Made by a program: the position numbers and the translations under genes. From assembly GCA_002731275.1 (NCBI GenBank), contig PCBK01000189.1:1-64000 (forward strand): DNA of 64,000 nt, given 5' to 3'. Positions 35,595 through 43,437 of this stretch are shown in pieces; position 1 is the first letter of the stretch, and the number at the start of each line of letters is the position of its first letter. This stretch comes from Deltaproteobacteria bacterium (GTDB taxonomy: Bacteria; Myxococcota_C; UBA6777). The notes beneath the pieces are model-generated. The model was not told the origin of the DNA and searched no databases. It saw only the letters and a program-made list of their open reading frames with translations.

Positions 35595-36296
35595 TTAGAG
35601 CGTACTTGTACGCCATGACCAATAATCAGAGAGGTAATCAGCCAGCACTTGCTGACGATCCAGGTGGAGCAGATCGGCGTAGGATTCGAGCAGACGCCGA
35701 AGCTGTCTGGAGGTTGGAAAGACATCAAAGGTATGCGTTTCAAGTGCAGACAGCAGCTCCTCTTCAACATGGAACGCATCGGCGAGTGCATCAAGCTCAA
35801 TTTCACTTTGTAGGCGAAGTTCTTTGAGGTAGGCACCATCATAAGCACGTCTTGTTGGGAACTCCGTGGACACCTGTACAGAAGAGGCAACAGCAGACTC
35901 AGGGGATTGTGAGCGAGAAAGTGACGCCTTTGTGGCATGTTCATCGACGTTATCGGCCTGCCAGACCTCGGTCTCGGCAGGCGTCGTGGCGTGGTACCCA
36001 TCGAGCTGTGTTTTATGTTGATGGTGTGGTGGCGCAGGTTCAAGAGGTTCATCCCAGTCCTGACCAAAGTCCTCGTCGTCGTCCATGTAAGGTTCGAGCA
36101 ATCGGCTCGCGGCGTCCTTTAGAGCTTGTAAAAGCTTGCTACGTTCTTCGACCTTGAGTAGACCGTAGCTCGCGAGGCTCCCGGTCCCATAGCGCAACAG
36201 CAACTTTTGATACGCGTCGATCACCTCTTCTTTCGAGGCCCCAGAGGACAACTCAAGTAGCTGGTAATCACGTTCACGCATACCCAACTCAGTCAT
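35595..36296 (-). CDS. Degenerate J-domain / HTH_25 (RodZ-type) fusion
   Basis: This 233-residue protein has an N-terminal ~60-residue J-like helix bundle (DYQLLELSSGASKEEVIDAY and following) without HPD. A charged linker (70-150) follows. The C-terminal ~70 residues fit the HTH_25 domain found in RodZ (LKELRLQSEIELDALADAF, a helix with EEELLSALE, and a final helix LRRLLESYADLLHLD). RodZ-type HTH modules usually bind proteins such as MreB more than DNA. The ATG follows AGGAG by six bases. It lies 25 bases after the ParA/MinD-like gene, suggesting that the two work together, possibly in positioning; that is inference. Confidence 0.72.
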   Translation of the reverse strand: MTELGMRERDYQLLELSSGASKEEVIDAYQKLLLRYGTGSLASYGLLKVEERSKLLQALKDAASRLLEPYMDDDEDFGQDWDEPLEPAPPHHQHKTQLDGYHATTPAETEVWQADNVDEHATKASLSRSQSPESAVASSVQVSTEFPTRRAYDGAYLKELRLQSEIELDALADAFHVEEELLSALETHTFDVFPTSRQLRRLLESYADLLHLDRQQVLADYLSDYWSWRTSTL

Positions 36297-36321
36297 TCTA
36301 TTCTCCTATGCGTACGGTGTC

Positions 36322-37212
36322 CTAAGAAGCTTCTGGTGAGGTAGACCAATCGCTGCGGTGCATACTCTGGAGGATGAGTCGCGCAGAGACCTGTAATTGT
36401 TCAACCCATAGAGATTCGGGATATTCAAGGACAGCTGGCCGACGTTGTCGAATCGACAACCACAAACGTTCATCGAAGTCGAGCGCACCCACTGCGCGTC
36501 CATAGATACCGAAAAATCGTCGCAACGCAGCGATCATATCCTGTCCAACCGCGCGGTCATCGGGTTGCAGCGCACCATTGATCAACACGAGCAAAGGAGC
36601 ACGTCGAAGTTGTGCTTGTAGTGCATGTGCTTGCTCCATATCGACTCGCATCACAGACGCGAGCCACGGGACAGGGAGCCAGCCACTCGCAGGAAGGCTC
36701 TGCTGCATCGGCATCTCAGCGAGTCGCCAGCGACAGACATGCCGAAAAAACCGATAATCTTTTTCAATACTTGTAGGAGAAGGAGAGGAGACAAGCAGGC
36801 CACAATCAGCGCGTTCAAAGAGGATGGTTTGCCAAAGCTCGGAGCCAGAGCCAACGTCCCACAAGACGATATCGGCGTCGAGTTGACGAAGCCGTTCAGC
36901 GAGCGCGCGCATCTGTTCTTCGTCGGGTTGAGAGAGCATCTCTTCTCGGAGGCCAGCGACGAGACCGAGACGTTTGACACCAGAAGGTAAAATCGCCCTG
37001 TTTGGATCTCCTTGCGCATGAAAAATCCACTCGAACGAGATGGCAGGATCTTCGAGACCAAAGAAGGTGTGAAGATTGGCCCCTTGTCGATCGGCGTCGA
37101 CGAGGACAACCCGATAGCCCATTTGGGCAAACACCACCCCTAGCTGTGTACAGATGACGCTCTTGCCAGTACCGCCTTTTCCGCCACCAACGGCCAACAC
37201 CATCGATTTCAA
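36322..37212 (-). CDS. ParA/MinD-family ATPase (FlhG-like)
   Basis: This 296-residue protein has a deviant Walker A (GGGKGGTGKS, residues 9-18) with the signature Lys of the ParA/MinD superfamily. A switch motif VLVDADRQGANLHTFFG and Walker B-like IVLWDVGSG follow. The C-terminus has no clear MinD membrane helix. Such ATPases position chromosomes, flagella or other cell structures. The TTG start follows GAGGAG by seven bases; selA ends 12 bases upstream and the J/HTH gene starts 25 bases downstream. No ParB or MinC-like gene is in the window, so it is probably an orphan positioning ATPase working with the J/HTH protein. Confidence 0.85.
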   Translation of the reverse strand: MKSMVLAVGGGKGGTGKSVICTQLGVVFAQMGYRVVLVDADRQGANLHTFFGLEDPAISFEWIFHAQGDPNRAILPSGVKRLGLVAGLREEMLSQPDEEQMRALAERLRQLDADIVLWDVGSGSELWQTILFERADCGLLVSSPSPTSIEKDYRFFRHVCRWRLAEMPMQQSLPASGWLPVPWLASVMRVDMEQAHALQAQLRRAPLLVLINGALQPDDRAVGQDMIAALRRFFGIYGRAVGALDFDERLWLSIRQRRPAVLEYPESLWVEQLQVSARLILQSMHRSDWSTSPEAS

Positions 37213-37224
37213 GGGCGTGCTCCT

Positions 37225-38655
37225 CTACTTTGAGTCCAGATCAAACCACTGACAGATGGCTTCACAGACGTGATGCTCATCGCCAGGCAAAAGTGTACGC
37301 AAATCAAATGAGATACGTCCCCGGTCAAGACGCGCGACGATCGGAAGCTGACGTGCTCGTAACCACTTATCAAAGGCCTCGATATCAAACCCAGGCGCGT
37401 CGATCGCGAGCTGTAACGATGGCAGCGTAGCGCTCGGCAACGCACCTCCACCCACTGCCGCCAGGGAAGGAACCAAAGAGACCGTCACTCCCGAAGGTAA
37501 TACAGAGAGCTCCGTCTCAAGCGCTCGCCCCACGACCTCCAACGCGCTGATATCCCTCAAAAGCATGGATAGACCAGGGATCTCAGCCCGGATAGCCACC
37601 GGACCTTCCAGATAGATTTGCAATGTAGCTTCCAGCGCCGCCAAAGTCAACTTGTCCACCCGAAGGGCACGGGCAAGAGGTCGCTTCGCGGCGCGACGCA
37701 CCCACTCCTTCTTCCCCGCAATCACGCCTGCCTGTGGCCCACCTAACAACTTATCCCCACTAAAAGTCACCACATCGACCCCGGCGCGCAACACCTCTTG
37801 GACCAGCGGCTCATGCACCTGGAACGCATCGCCAACATCGAATAAACACCCACTGCCCAAGTCGACTAACACAGGAAGCCCTCGCGCCTGCCCGAGCGCG
37901 ACAAGTTCTTCGACAGACACCTCTTTTGTGAAACCCTTAATCACGTAATTACTTTGATGGACCTTCAACAACAACGCTGTCTCTTCGTCGATCGCGTCTT
38001 CGTAATCCCGCAGATGAGTGCGATTGGTACAACCCACCTCCCGAAGACGCACACCTGCCGTACGCATCACATCAGGGATCCGAAAACTACCTCCGATCTC
38101 GACCAACTCACCACGAGAGAGGATCACCTCCTGCCTCTCTGCCATCGCTGAAAGCGCGAGCATCACGGCCGCTGCGTTGTTATTCACGACGAGCGCGTCC
38201 TCTGCCCCTGTTAATTGGCGCAATGCATCTTGTACGCCAAACATCCGCCCTCCCCTACGACGTCCAGGCAAATCGTACTCCAGGTTGCAATACCCAGAGG
38301 AGACCTCAACAACACGCTCCAGCGCCCTCTTCGCCAGTGGAGAGCGCCCCAGGTTTGTATGCACAACGACCCCCGTCGCGTTGATCACGCGCTTCAACAA
38401 GCCATGTCGCCGCTCACGAGAACGTATATGCACTCGCTCAAGTAACAACGCTTCCAATGTGTCGGCGGCGTACGTGTGGCCCGCCAGGATCTCCCCCCGC
38501 AGCAGCTCGCTCTCATCACGAAGAAGCTGAGTCACCCAATGTCTCGATGTCTCTTCGATCAGCGCAGCGTACTGCTCGCCCTCAAGTAGACGTCCAACCT
38601 GTGGTAACGCGCGTAAACATTCTTTTTGACTTTCATTCAACGTTTGTTTCGACAA
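37225..38655 (-). CDS. selA: L-seryl-tRNA(Sec) selenium transferase SelA
   Basis: SelA converts seryl-tRNA(Sec) to selenocysteinyl-tRNA(Sec) using selenophosphate. The PLP-binding region SGDKLLGGPQAG contains the Schiff-base lysine, and INATGVVVHTNLGRSPL is a second family signature. The frame opens at 38733, but the TTG at 38655 (476 residues) is preferred: GGAAAGG lies eight bases upstream and the length then matches the family. The codons further upstream look like leader sequence. selB, selD and tRNA(Sec) are not in the window, and no in-frame UGA selenoprotein was found here. Confidence 0.95.
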   Translation of the reverse strand: MSKQTLNESQKECLRALPQVGRLLEGEQYAALIEETSRHWVTQLLRDESELLRGEILAGHTYAADTLEALLLERVHIRSRERRHGLLKRVINATGVVVHTNLGRSPLAKRALERVVEVSSGYCNLEYDLPGRRRGGRMFGVQDALRQLTGAEDALVVNNNAAAVMLALSAMAERQEVILSRGELVEIGGSFRIPDVMRTAGVRLREVGCTNRTHLRDYEDAIDEETALLLKVHQSNYVIKGFTKEVSVEELVALGQARGLPVLVDLGSGCLFDVGDAFQVHEPLVQEVLRAGVDVVTFSGDKLLGGPQAGVIAGKKEWVRRAAKRPLARALRVDKLTLAALEATLQIYLEGPVAIRAEIPGLSMLLRDISALEVVGRALETELSVLPSGVTVSLVPSLAAVGGGALPSATLPSLQLAIDAPGFDIEAFDKWLRARQLPIVARLDRGRISFDLRTLLPGDEHHVCEAICQWFDLDSK

Positions 38656-38743
38656 GGCACATACCTTTCCTGGAACAAGATGACGACATCTCAAGCTTCG
38701 GAGAGTACAGAGGCGCGAGCGTTTGCCTCTCAAGTCGATAGGT

Positions 38744-41700
38744 TCACTGTGCGGCCTGAATCAGGGACAAGGAACGAGCGGCAGCGCGCCGCAACGTACG
38801 AGAGCGATCTGTTCGCAACCCCTCCAGCGCGCTGGAGGCGTCTTTGGCCGCAGCGCCCAAAAAACCAAGCGCACGCGCTGCCGCAATTCGCACCTGTCGA
38901 TGTTGATCACTGAGCGCCTGGATCATTTGTGGAACCGTCTCTGAAGCATCTCCACGCAACCTCCCCAACAAGCGCAAAGTATCTCGTCGCAGATATGGAT
39001 CATTCTCCAATAACAACGGCGTGAGACTCGTCGCCGCCTCATCGCGATAACTCAGCAGCGCCCGGTTCAACATCGCAGAGGGCACTTTCGTACGAAGAGG
39101 AAAGAGCGCATCCCCCCCATAGAATCGAGAATATCGACGACTTTTCCATCGAGGTGTACGACGTTGACGTCGCAGACTTCCGAGCAAGGAAGGCACTCGA
39201 CGATGTCGTCTGTCTTGAAAAGCCTTGATCAAGTGAGGCAGCGCCTCATCCCCACGAATCCAACATAACGCTCGAAGTGCCGCTTGAGAGACCACACGAT
39301 CCGGATCGCCAAGGAGCTTCGCGATCGCAGATGTCGCAGGGCGGCTCTTCTCTCTGAGTGTCCCCAGGATATAGAGCACATCAACAGTCTCCACCCCCAC
39401 CTTGCCGGATAATTTCTTTTGCAACAATCCAACAGACGCCTCACCACCTCGCAAAAACACACGCGCCGCAGCAATGCGCACCCCCAAGGAGTCATCACTC
39501 AACGACTCCACCGCTTCAGGAAGCAACGCCGAAGCACGATTTTGACTCATCTTCAACATCATTCGAAGCCCGTGGAGACGATCGCCGCTCTTAAGAGATT
39601 GCAGCTCCCCACGCACCATTGACGTCGAGATGGGCCAAAAAGCACTCAAAAACCCAAACAACAAGACCAATCCCACCGCCCCCAGCGCAAATTTATACCA
39701 CGCAGGGAAGTGCGGTCTCTCCTCCTGTGAATACTCTTCAAATGATGGCGTCGACACGCTACTGTGGACGCCTGAAAGACGAGCCTCGGCACCAGAAGCA
39801 TGCACATGTGGAGAGAGTCCTCCTGACTGTGCTGTGTTTTGGTGTGGGCTCGCCACAGCGTGCTCATCAGAAGAGACCTGCTCCATAAAATCAGCAAGCA
39901 ACTCATCGACCGGCTCACCTTCCTCGCGCTGTGTCCCTGGAGAGAAGCACGCCTGGAATACTGAAGGTTCCATCCACCGCTGTCTCGAATCAGACATTCC
40001 GAGCACACCAACAACGCGACCGTGACCTTTCAGTTCTTGGAGAAAGCTGAGCGTTCGATCTGTGTGGAGACAGAGTTGATGAATGGCACCCTCTTGCTCG
40101 TGAATGGTGTCGATGAGGGTGAGCGATTCGGCATCCCAAAGCTGCAAAGTCCCTGTCCTCGATGCTGTCACAAAGACCTCATCACCAGGCACAAAGGAAA
40201 GATCTGTCAAACGTATGTCTGAGGGCTCTTTCATACACAGCGACATCCCCGTCGTCATATCCCAGAGACCGATACTCCCGTCTACAGCACAAGAGAGTAA
40301 AGAGGTCCCATCTGACGAAAAAGACACGCTCACGCTCTCCTCAGCGTGTGCGTCCAACACACGAAAGAGCGCAGCATCTTCAACGTCCCACAAGCGTAAA
40401 GCTCCATCACTGCCACCAGTGACGAGCAGATCCCCATCCGGATGCAACGCAAGAACACAAGCACGTGGATGCTCTGTTGATTTGGACCACAACAGTTCTC
40501 CTGTGAGGGTCCACGCCCACAGTGTCCCATTCTCTTCAAGCGCAAATAGCCGCTCCTCCTCGGGATGAAAGAGCACCCGCACAACGTCACCAACAGGTCC
40601 CTTGTATGTTCGCAAGAGCGAACCATCAGTCATATCCCATAACATGACCTGTTGCTGTCGTCCGCCAGAGGCCAGCATATACTGTTGTGGGTGCATCGCG
40701 ATACAGAGAACATCGCCACTCGTGATGGGGAGTGTTTGTAGTGTGTAGCCGGTCTTCCAGTGGATGAGTTGTATCCCAACACCACGTATCCCAACAGCCA
40801 TCCGACCGAGCAATTGACGAAACGCGAGACATGTACACCACTGCGCATCGTCGAAAAAGAGATGTTGAGCACGCCAAGGATAGGCCAGTTTTTTCAGCAA
40901 TGTGCGAAGAGATGTCGAGGCGAGCTTTGTACGAAGCGTCGCAAGAAAATCCTGCGCGTCTTGTGCTGGCAACGAAGAGGTGTCCTCAACTCCAACACTC
41001 TCTCGAAGAATACGCAGCTCCTCACTCTCAGGAAAATCAAAGGTTGCTTGCACGAGCGCAGAAGAGAGGTTGGCGAGTCTGTCAGGGTGGAGCATGTTGA
41101 GGATCGTCTCAACGCGCTGCTTTTCGGCCCCCCACCACGCCTGCTGGAGGTGTTGATAGCATTCCTTCAGCCCATCTCGTAGCGCCTCCAGGCTGATGCG
41201 CTCGTCAGGCTCTTCGTGTGTGGTCGCAATATACAACGTCTCGATACGACGGAGCTGTTCGTCAAAGATATCTCTGTATCCTGTAGGACATTCTCCAGGT
41301 AGACACTCTTCGGGTTCCATTCGCGCAAAAATCTCGGGAATCGGTCTGGCGCGTCCGATAGGGATGCGCCCAACGAGCATCTCGTACAACACGACCCCAC
41401 AAGCGAAGATGTCCGCGCCTGGCCCAACAGGATCTTCCAGATGAAGTTGCTCAGGTGCCATGTAATAGGCCGTCCCAAGCACATTCGCCTGTGAAGTAAG
41501 TCTTGTCGCTTTTGCGTCGAGTGCGATGCCAAAGTCGAGTAACTTCACGTGTGGTGGGCCATCCCGCAAAATGAAAATATTTTCGGGCTTGAGATCCCGG
41601 TGGATCAAACCCTTTTGGTGAGCAAAGCGCAGCGTCTCAACGATCTCCAACATATACCGCAGGGCTTCGAGCAGAGGAACACGACGACGCGCAACAAGAA

Positions 41701-42196
41701 CCTCACGAAGGCTCTGGCCTTCGAGCTTCTCCATCGTAAAGAAGAGTTGCTCGGGATAATCGTCGAAGATCTTGACGATCCCAGGGTGATGCAAACTCTT
41801 CAATGTCTCGACTTCTCGAAAGAAGCGTTGACGAATGTGTTCCGCATCGAGCAACTCTGGCTTCATACGTTTGAGAGCGACGTGCTTGTTTTTTTCGCGA
41901 TCGAAGACCTCCCACACATCTCCCATGCCACCACTACCGAGACAATGACGATGTTCATAACGCTCATGAAGCGATGCGATGAGCGACGCGTCATCAGACG
42001 AGATGGCCGCCCCTGTCTGAAAGAGGTCAGGAGCCGGCGCGCTCGAATGCGTGATATCGCTCACTTCAGGTGGAGGCGCAGGCCCCCCAGTTTGAAAAAG
42101 ATCGGCCTGACCAACGGCCAGTTGGGACTGTGAGGAGGGAGTCTCATCCTCGTGATTGGAGAGACCGTTTGTCGAAGTAGAGATGGCACTTTTCAT
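38744..42196 (-). CDS. Ser/Thr protein kinase with WD40 and HEAT repeats
   Basis: This 1150-residue kinase has all catalytic motifs: Gly loop GSGGMG (87-92), Lys109, HRDLKPEN (199-206), DFG (221-223) and APE (247-249). Ahead of it two copies of a DLFQTG motif sit in a Ser/Pro-rich leader. After the kinase domain (about 81-350) come WD40 repeats (about 485-730) with GSDGALRLWD-type blades, one membrane helix (about 832-855) and C-terminal HEAT-like repeats (about 860-1150; AARVFLRGG, AALRALCWIRGDEA). The helix would put the HEAT part across the membrane from the kinase, which is odd for HEAT repeats. The ATG at 42196 follows AAAGGA by nine bases. Confidence 0.9.
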   Translation of the reverse strand: MKSAISTSTNGLSNHEDETPSSQSQLAVGQADLFQTGGPAPPPEVSDITHSSAPAPDLFQTGAAISSDDASLIASLHERYEHRHCLGSGGMGDVWEVFDREKNKHVALKRMKPELLDAEHIRQRFFREVETLKSLHHPGIVKIFDDYPEQLFFTMEKLEGQSLREVLVARRRVPLLEALRYMLEIVETLRFAHQKGLIHRDLKPENIFILRDGPPHVKLLDFGIALDAKATRLTSQANVLGTAYYMAPEQLHLEDPVGPGADIFACGVVLYEMLVGRIPIGRARPIPEIFARMEPEECLPGECPTGYRDIFDEQLRRIETLYIATTHEEPDERISLEALRDGLKECYQHLQQAWWGAEKQRVETILNMLHPDRLANLSSALVQATFDFPESEELRILRESVGVEDTSSLPAQDAQDFLATLRTKLASTSLRTLLKKLAYPWRAQHLFFDDAQWCTCLAFRQLLGRMAVGIRGVGIQLIHWKTGYTLQTLPITSGDVLCIAMHPQQYMLASGGRQQQVMLWDMTDGSLLRTYKGPVGDVVRVLFHPEEERLFALEENGTLWAWTLTGELLWSKSTEHPRACVLALHPDGDLLVTGGSDGALRLWDVEDAALFRVLDAHAEESVSVSFSSDGTSLLSCAVDGSIGLWDMTTGMSLCMKEPSDIRLTDLSFVPGDEVFVTASRTGTLQLWDAESLTLIDTIHEQEGAIHQLCLHTDRTLSFLQELKGHGRVVGVLGMSDSRQRWMEPSVFQACFSPGTQREEGEPVDELLADFMEQVSSDEHAVASPHQNTAQSGGLSPHVHASGAEARLSGVHSSVSTPSFEEYSQEERPHFPAWYKFALGAVGLVLLFGFLSAFWPISTSMVRGELQSLKSGDRLHGLRMMLKMSQNRASALLPEAVESLSDDSLGVRIAAARVFLRGGEASVGLLQKKLSGKVGVETVDVLYILGTLREKSRPATSAIAKLLGDPDRVVSQAALRALCWIRGDEALPHLIKAFQDRRHRRVPSLLGSLRRQRRTPRWKSRRYSRFYGGDALFPLRTKVPSAMLNRALLSYRDEAATSLTPLLLENDPYLRRDTLRLLGRLRGDASETVPQMIQALSDQHRQVRIAAARALGFLGAAAKDASSALEGLRTDRSRTLRRAAARSLSLIQAAQ

Positions 42197-42314
42197 GGAC
42201 TCTGTTCCTTTGTAGACGCGAGGTATCAACCCCATACATCCAGGATAGAGAAGTCCGCCTATGTGTCAAGGCACACAGGACGCTATCCCCTCGGAAAAGC
42301 GCACAAAGACACCA

Positions 42315-43076
42315 TCAGGGTCGCAGCTTTTGCAGAGGCACTTCAAGTCCAGCCAAAACACGCAGGTCCCGACGCCGCTGCACATAGACGATCAAAGATG
42401 TGTGCTTTGGCTGGATCGTTTTGGGGATCCGCATGAGAAATGTTTTGTGGGTGCTTTGGTATGTTCGAAAAAGGCGAACGACGTTGTCATGTCGAAGCGT
42501 CCGACCAGCGTTCTCTCCACGTAAGACTTTCCGGCGAAGCTGTCGTTCGACGAGCGCGACACGAAGCAATGTTCGCTTCGTCTTCCCTTGGAAGATGATG
42601 GACCCCTTGAAGAGACGACGCTTATGCATACGAAGACGTAGTGAGAGTCGTCCTCGTGGCGCGGAGCGAAGCGCACGCTTGAGTCGCGAGAGCGCCAGCT
42701 TGCGGTTGGAGCCGACAAAAGGGTCACGCCCATTGACGATCATCTGTGGAGTGTACACCTGCCGCGAACGACGAATGGCTGCATATCGCTGTTGATATGC
42801 CGTAAAGGCTCTTCGACCAAAGGGATCTCTCCACCCAAGATGGTCCCAATAATCGACGTGAAAAGACAACGCAAATACGGACTTTCCCTTGTAGCGTCGC
42901 ACGATCTTGGAGAGCAGATGATCGGCAGGAGGACAACTTGAGCAACCTTGCGACGTAAACAGCTCAAGTACGGCGAAAGAGCCCTGACTTTTAACGACCA
43001 GTTCGCGTTTTTTTGCGTACACACTCCCCGGAACCAGCCAACAACAGACAAACAAACACACCCATCTAGCCATCAT
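42315..43076 (-). CDS. DUF1223 secreted thioredoxin-like protein
   Basis: This 253-residue protein matches the DUF1223 family: FAVLELFTSQGCSSCPPAD with a CxxC pair (Cys45, Cys48) after a signal peptide (cut near SVYA), then SFHVDYWDHLGWRDPF and VYTPQMIVNGR. The thioredoxin-like fold suggests periplasmic redox or metal handling, but no activity is established for the family that I can cite. The ATG at 43076 lies seven bases after GGAG; a TTG is just upstream. It heads the minus-strand array that runs to the ExbD gene and is followed by the kinase gene 118 bases later. Confidence 0.88.
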   Translation of the reverse strand: MMARWVCLFVCCWLVPGSVYAKKRELVVKSQGSFAVLELFTSQGCSSCPPADHLLSKIVRRYKGKSVFALSFHVDYWDHLGWRDPFGRRAFTAYQQRYAAIRRSRQVYTPQMIVNGRDPFVGSNRKLALSRLKRALRSAPRGRLSLRLRMHKRRLFKGSIIFQGKTKRTLLRVALVERQLRRKVLRGENAGRTLRHDNVVRLFRTYQSTHKTFLMRIPKTIQPKHTSLIVYVQRRRDLRVLAGLEVPLQKLRP

Positions 43077-43437
43077 CAATCTTCTCCTCAGTCGATAGAA
43101 ACGTGCCAGGACCAGCGTGCTCTGATCCTCCTGAAGATACAGTCGAGCTGAGGGACAAAGGGTTACAAAGCCACAATAGGAACAGAGGCAGGAAGTCGGT
43201 CAAAAGGGAAACAGATACGTTAGGGGCACTGCAAACAAACGAAAAACTCCGCGCAGGGCTTGAAAACTGTGTGGGATGACTTGCCTGCATGGTCGACATC
43301 TGCTACCATAGCGCCGTTATGATGAACAGTCGAAATGGATGCACACCACGGAAATCAAAAGAACTGTAAAATCAGACACTTTCTTTTATCAAAGGATGAT
43401 AGAAGGAGCCACCAGCTCTTCGTTACACTGGAGATAG
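43077..43437. other. Divergent intergenic region, 361 bases
   Basis: The gap lies between the DUF1223 gene (minus) and the pseudokinase-phosphatase gene (plus). It contains the plus-strand promoter at 43281-43309. No reading frame or RNA gene is convincing. Confidence 0.5.
43281..43309 (+). promoter_or_regulatory. Candidate sigma-70 promoter for the pseudokinase-PP2C gene
   Basis: TTGCCT (43281-43286, four of six -35 bases) and TACCAT (43304-43309, four of six -10 bases) are separated by the ideal 17 bases. The start codon is about 128 bases downstream. Confidence 0.4.
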
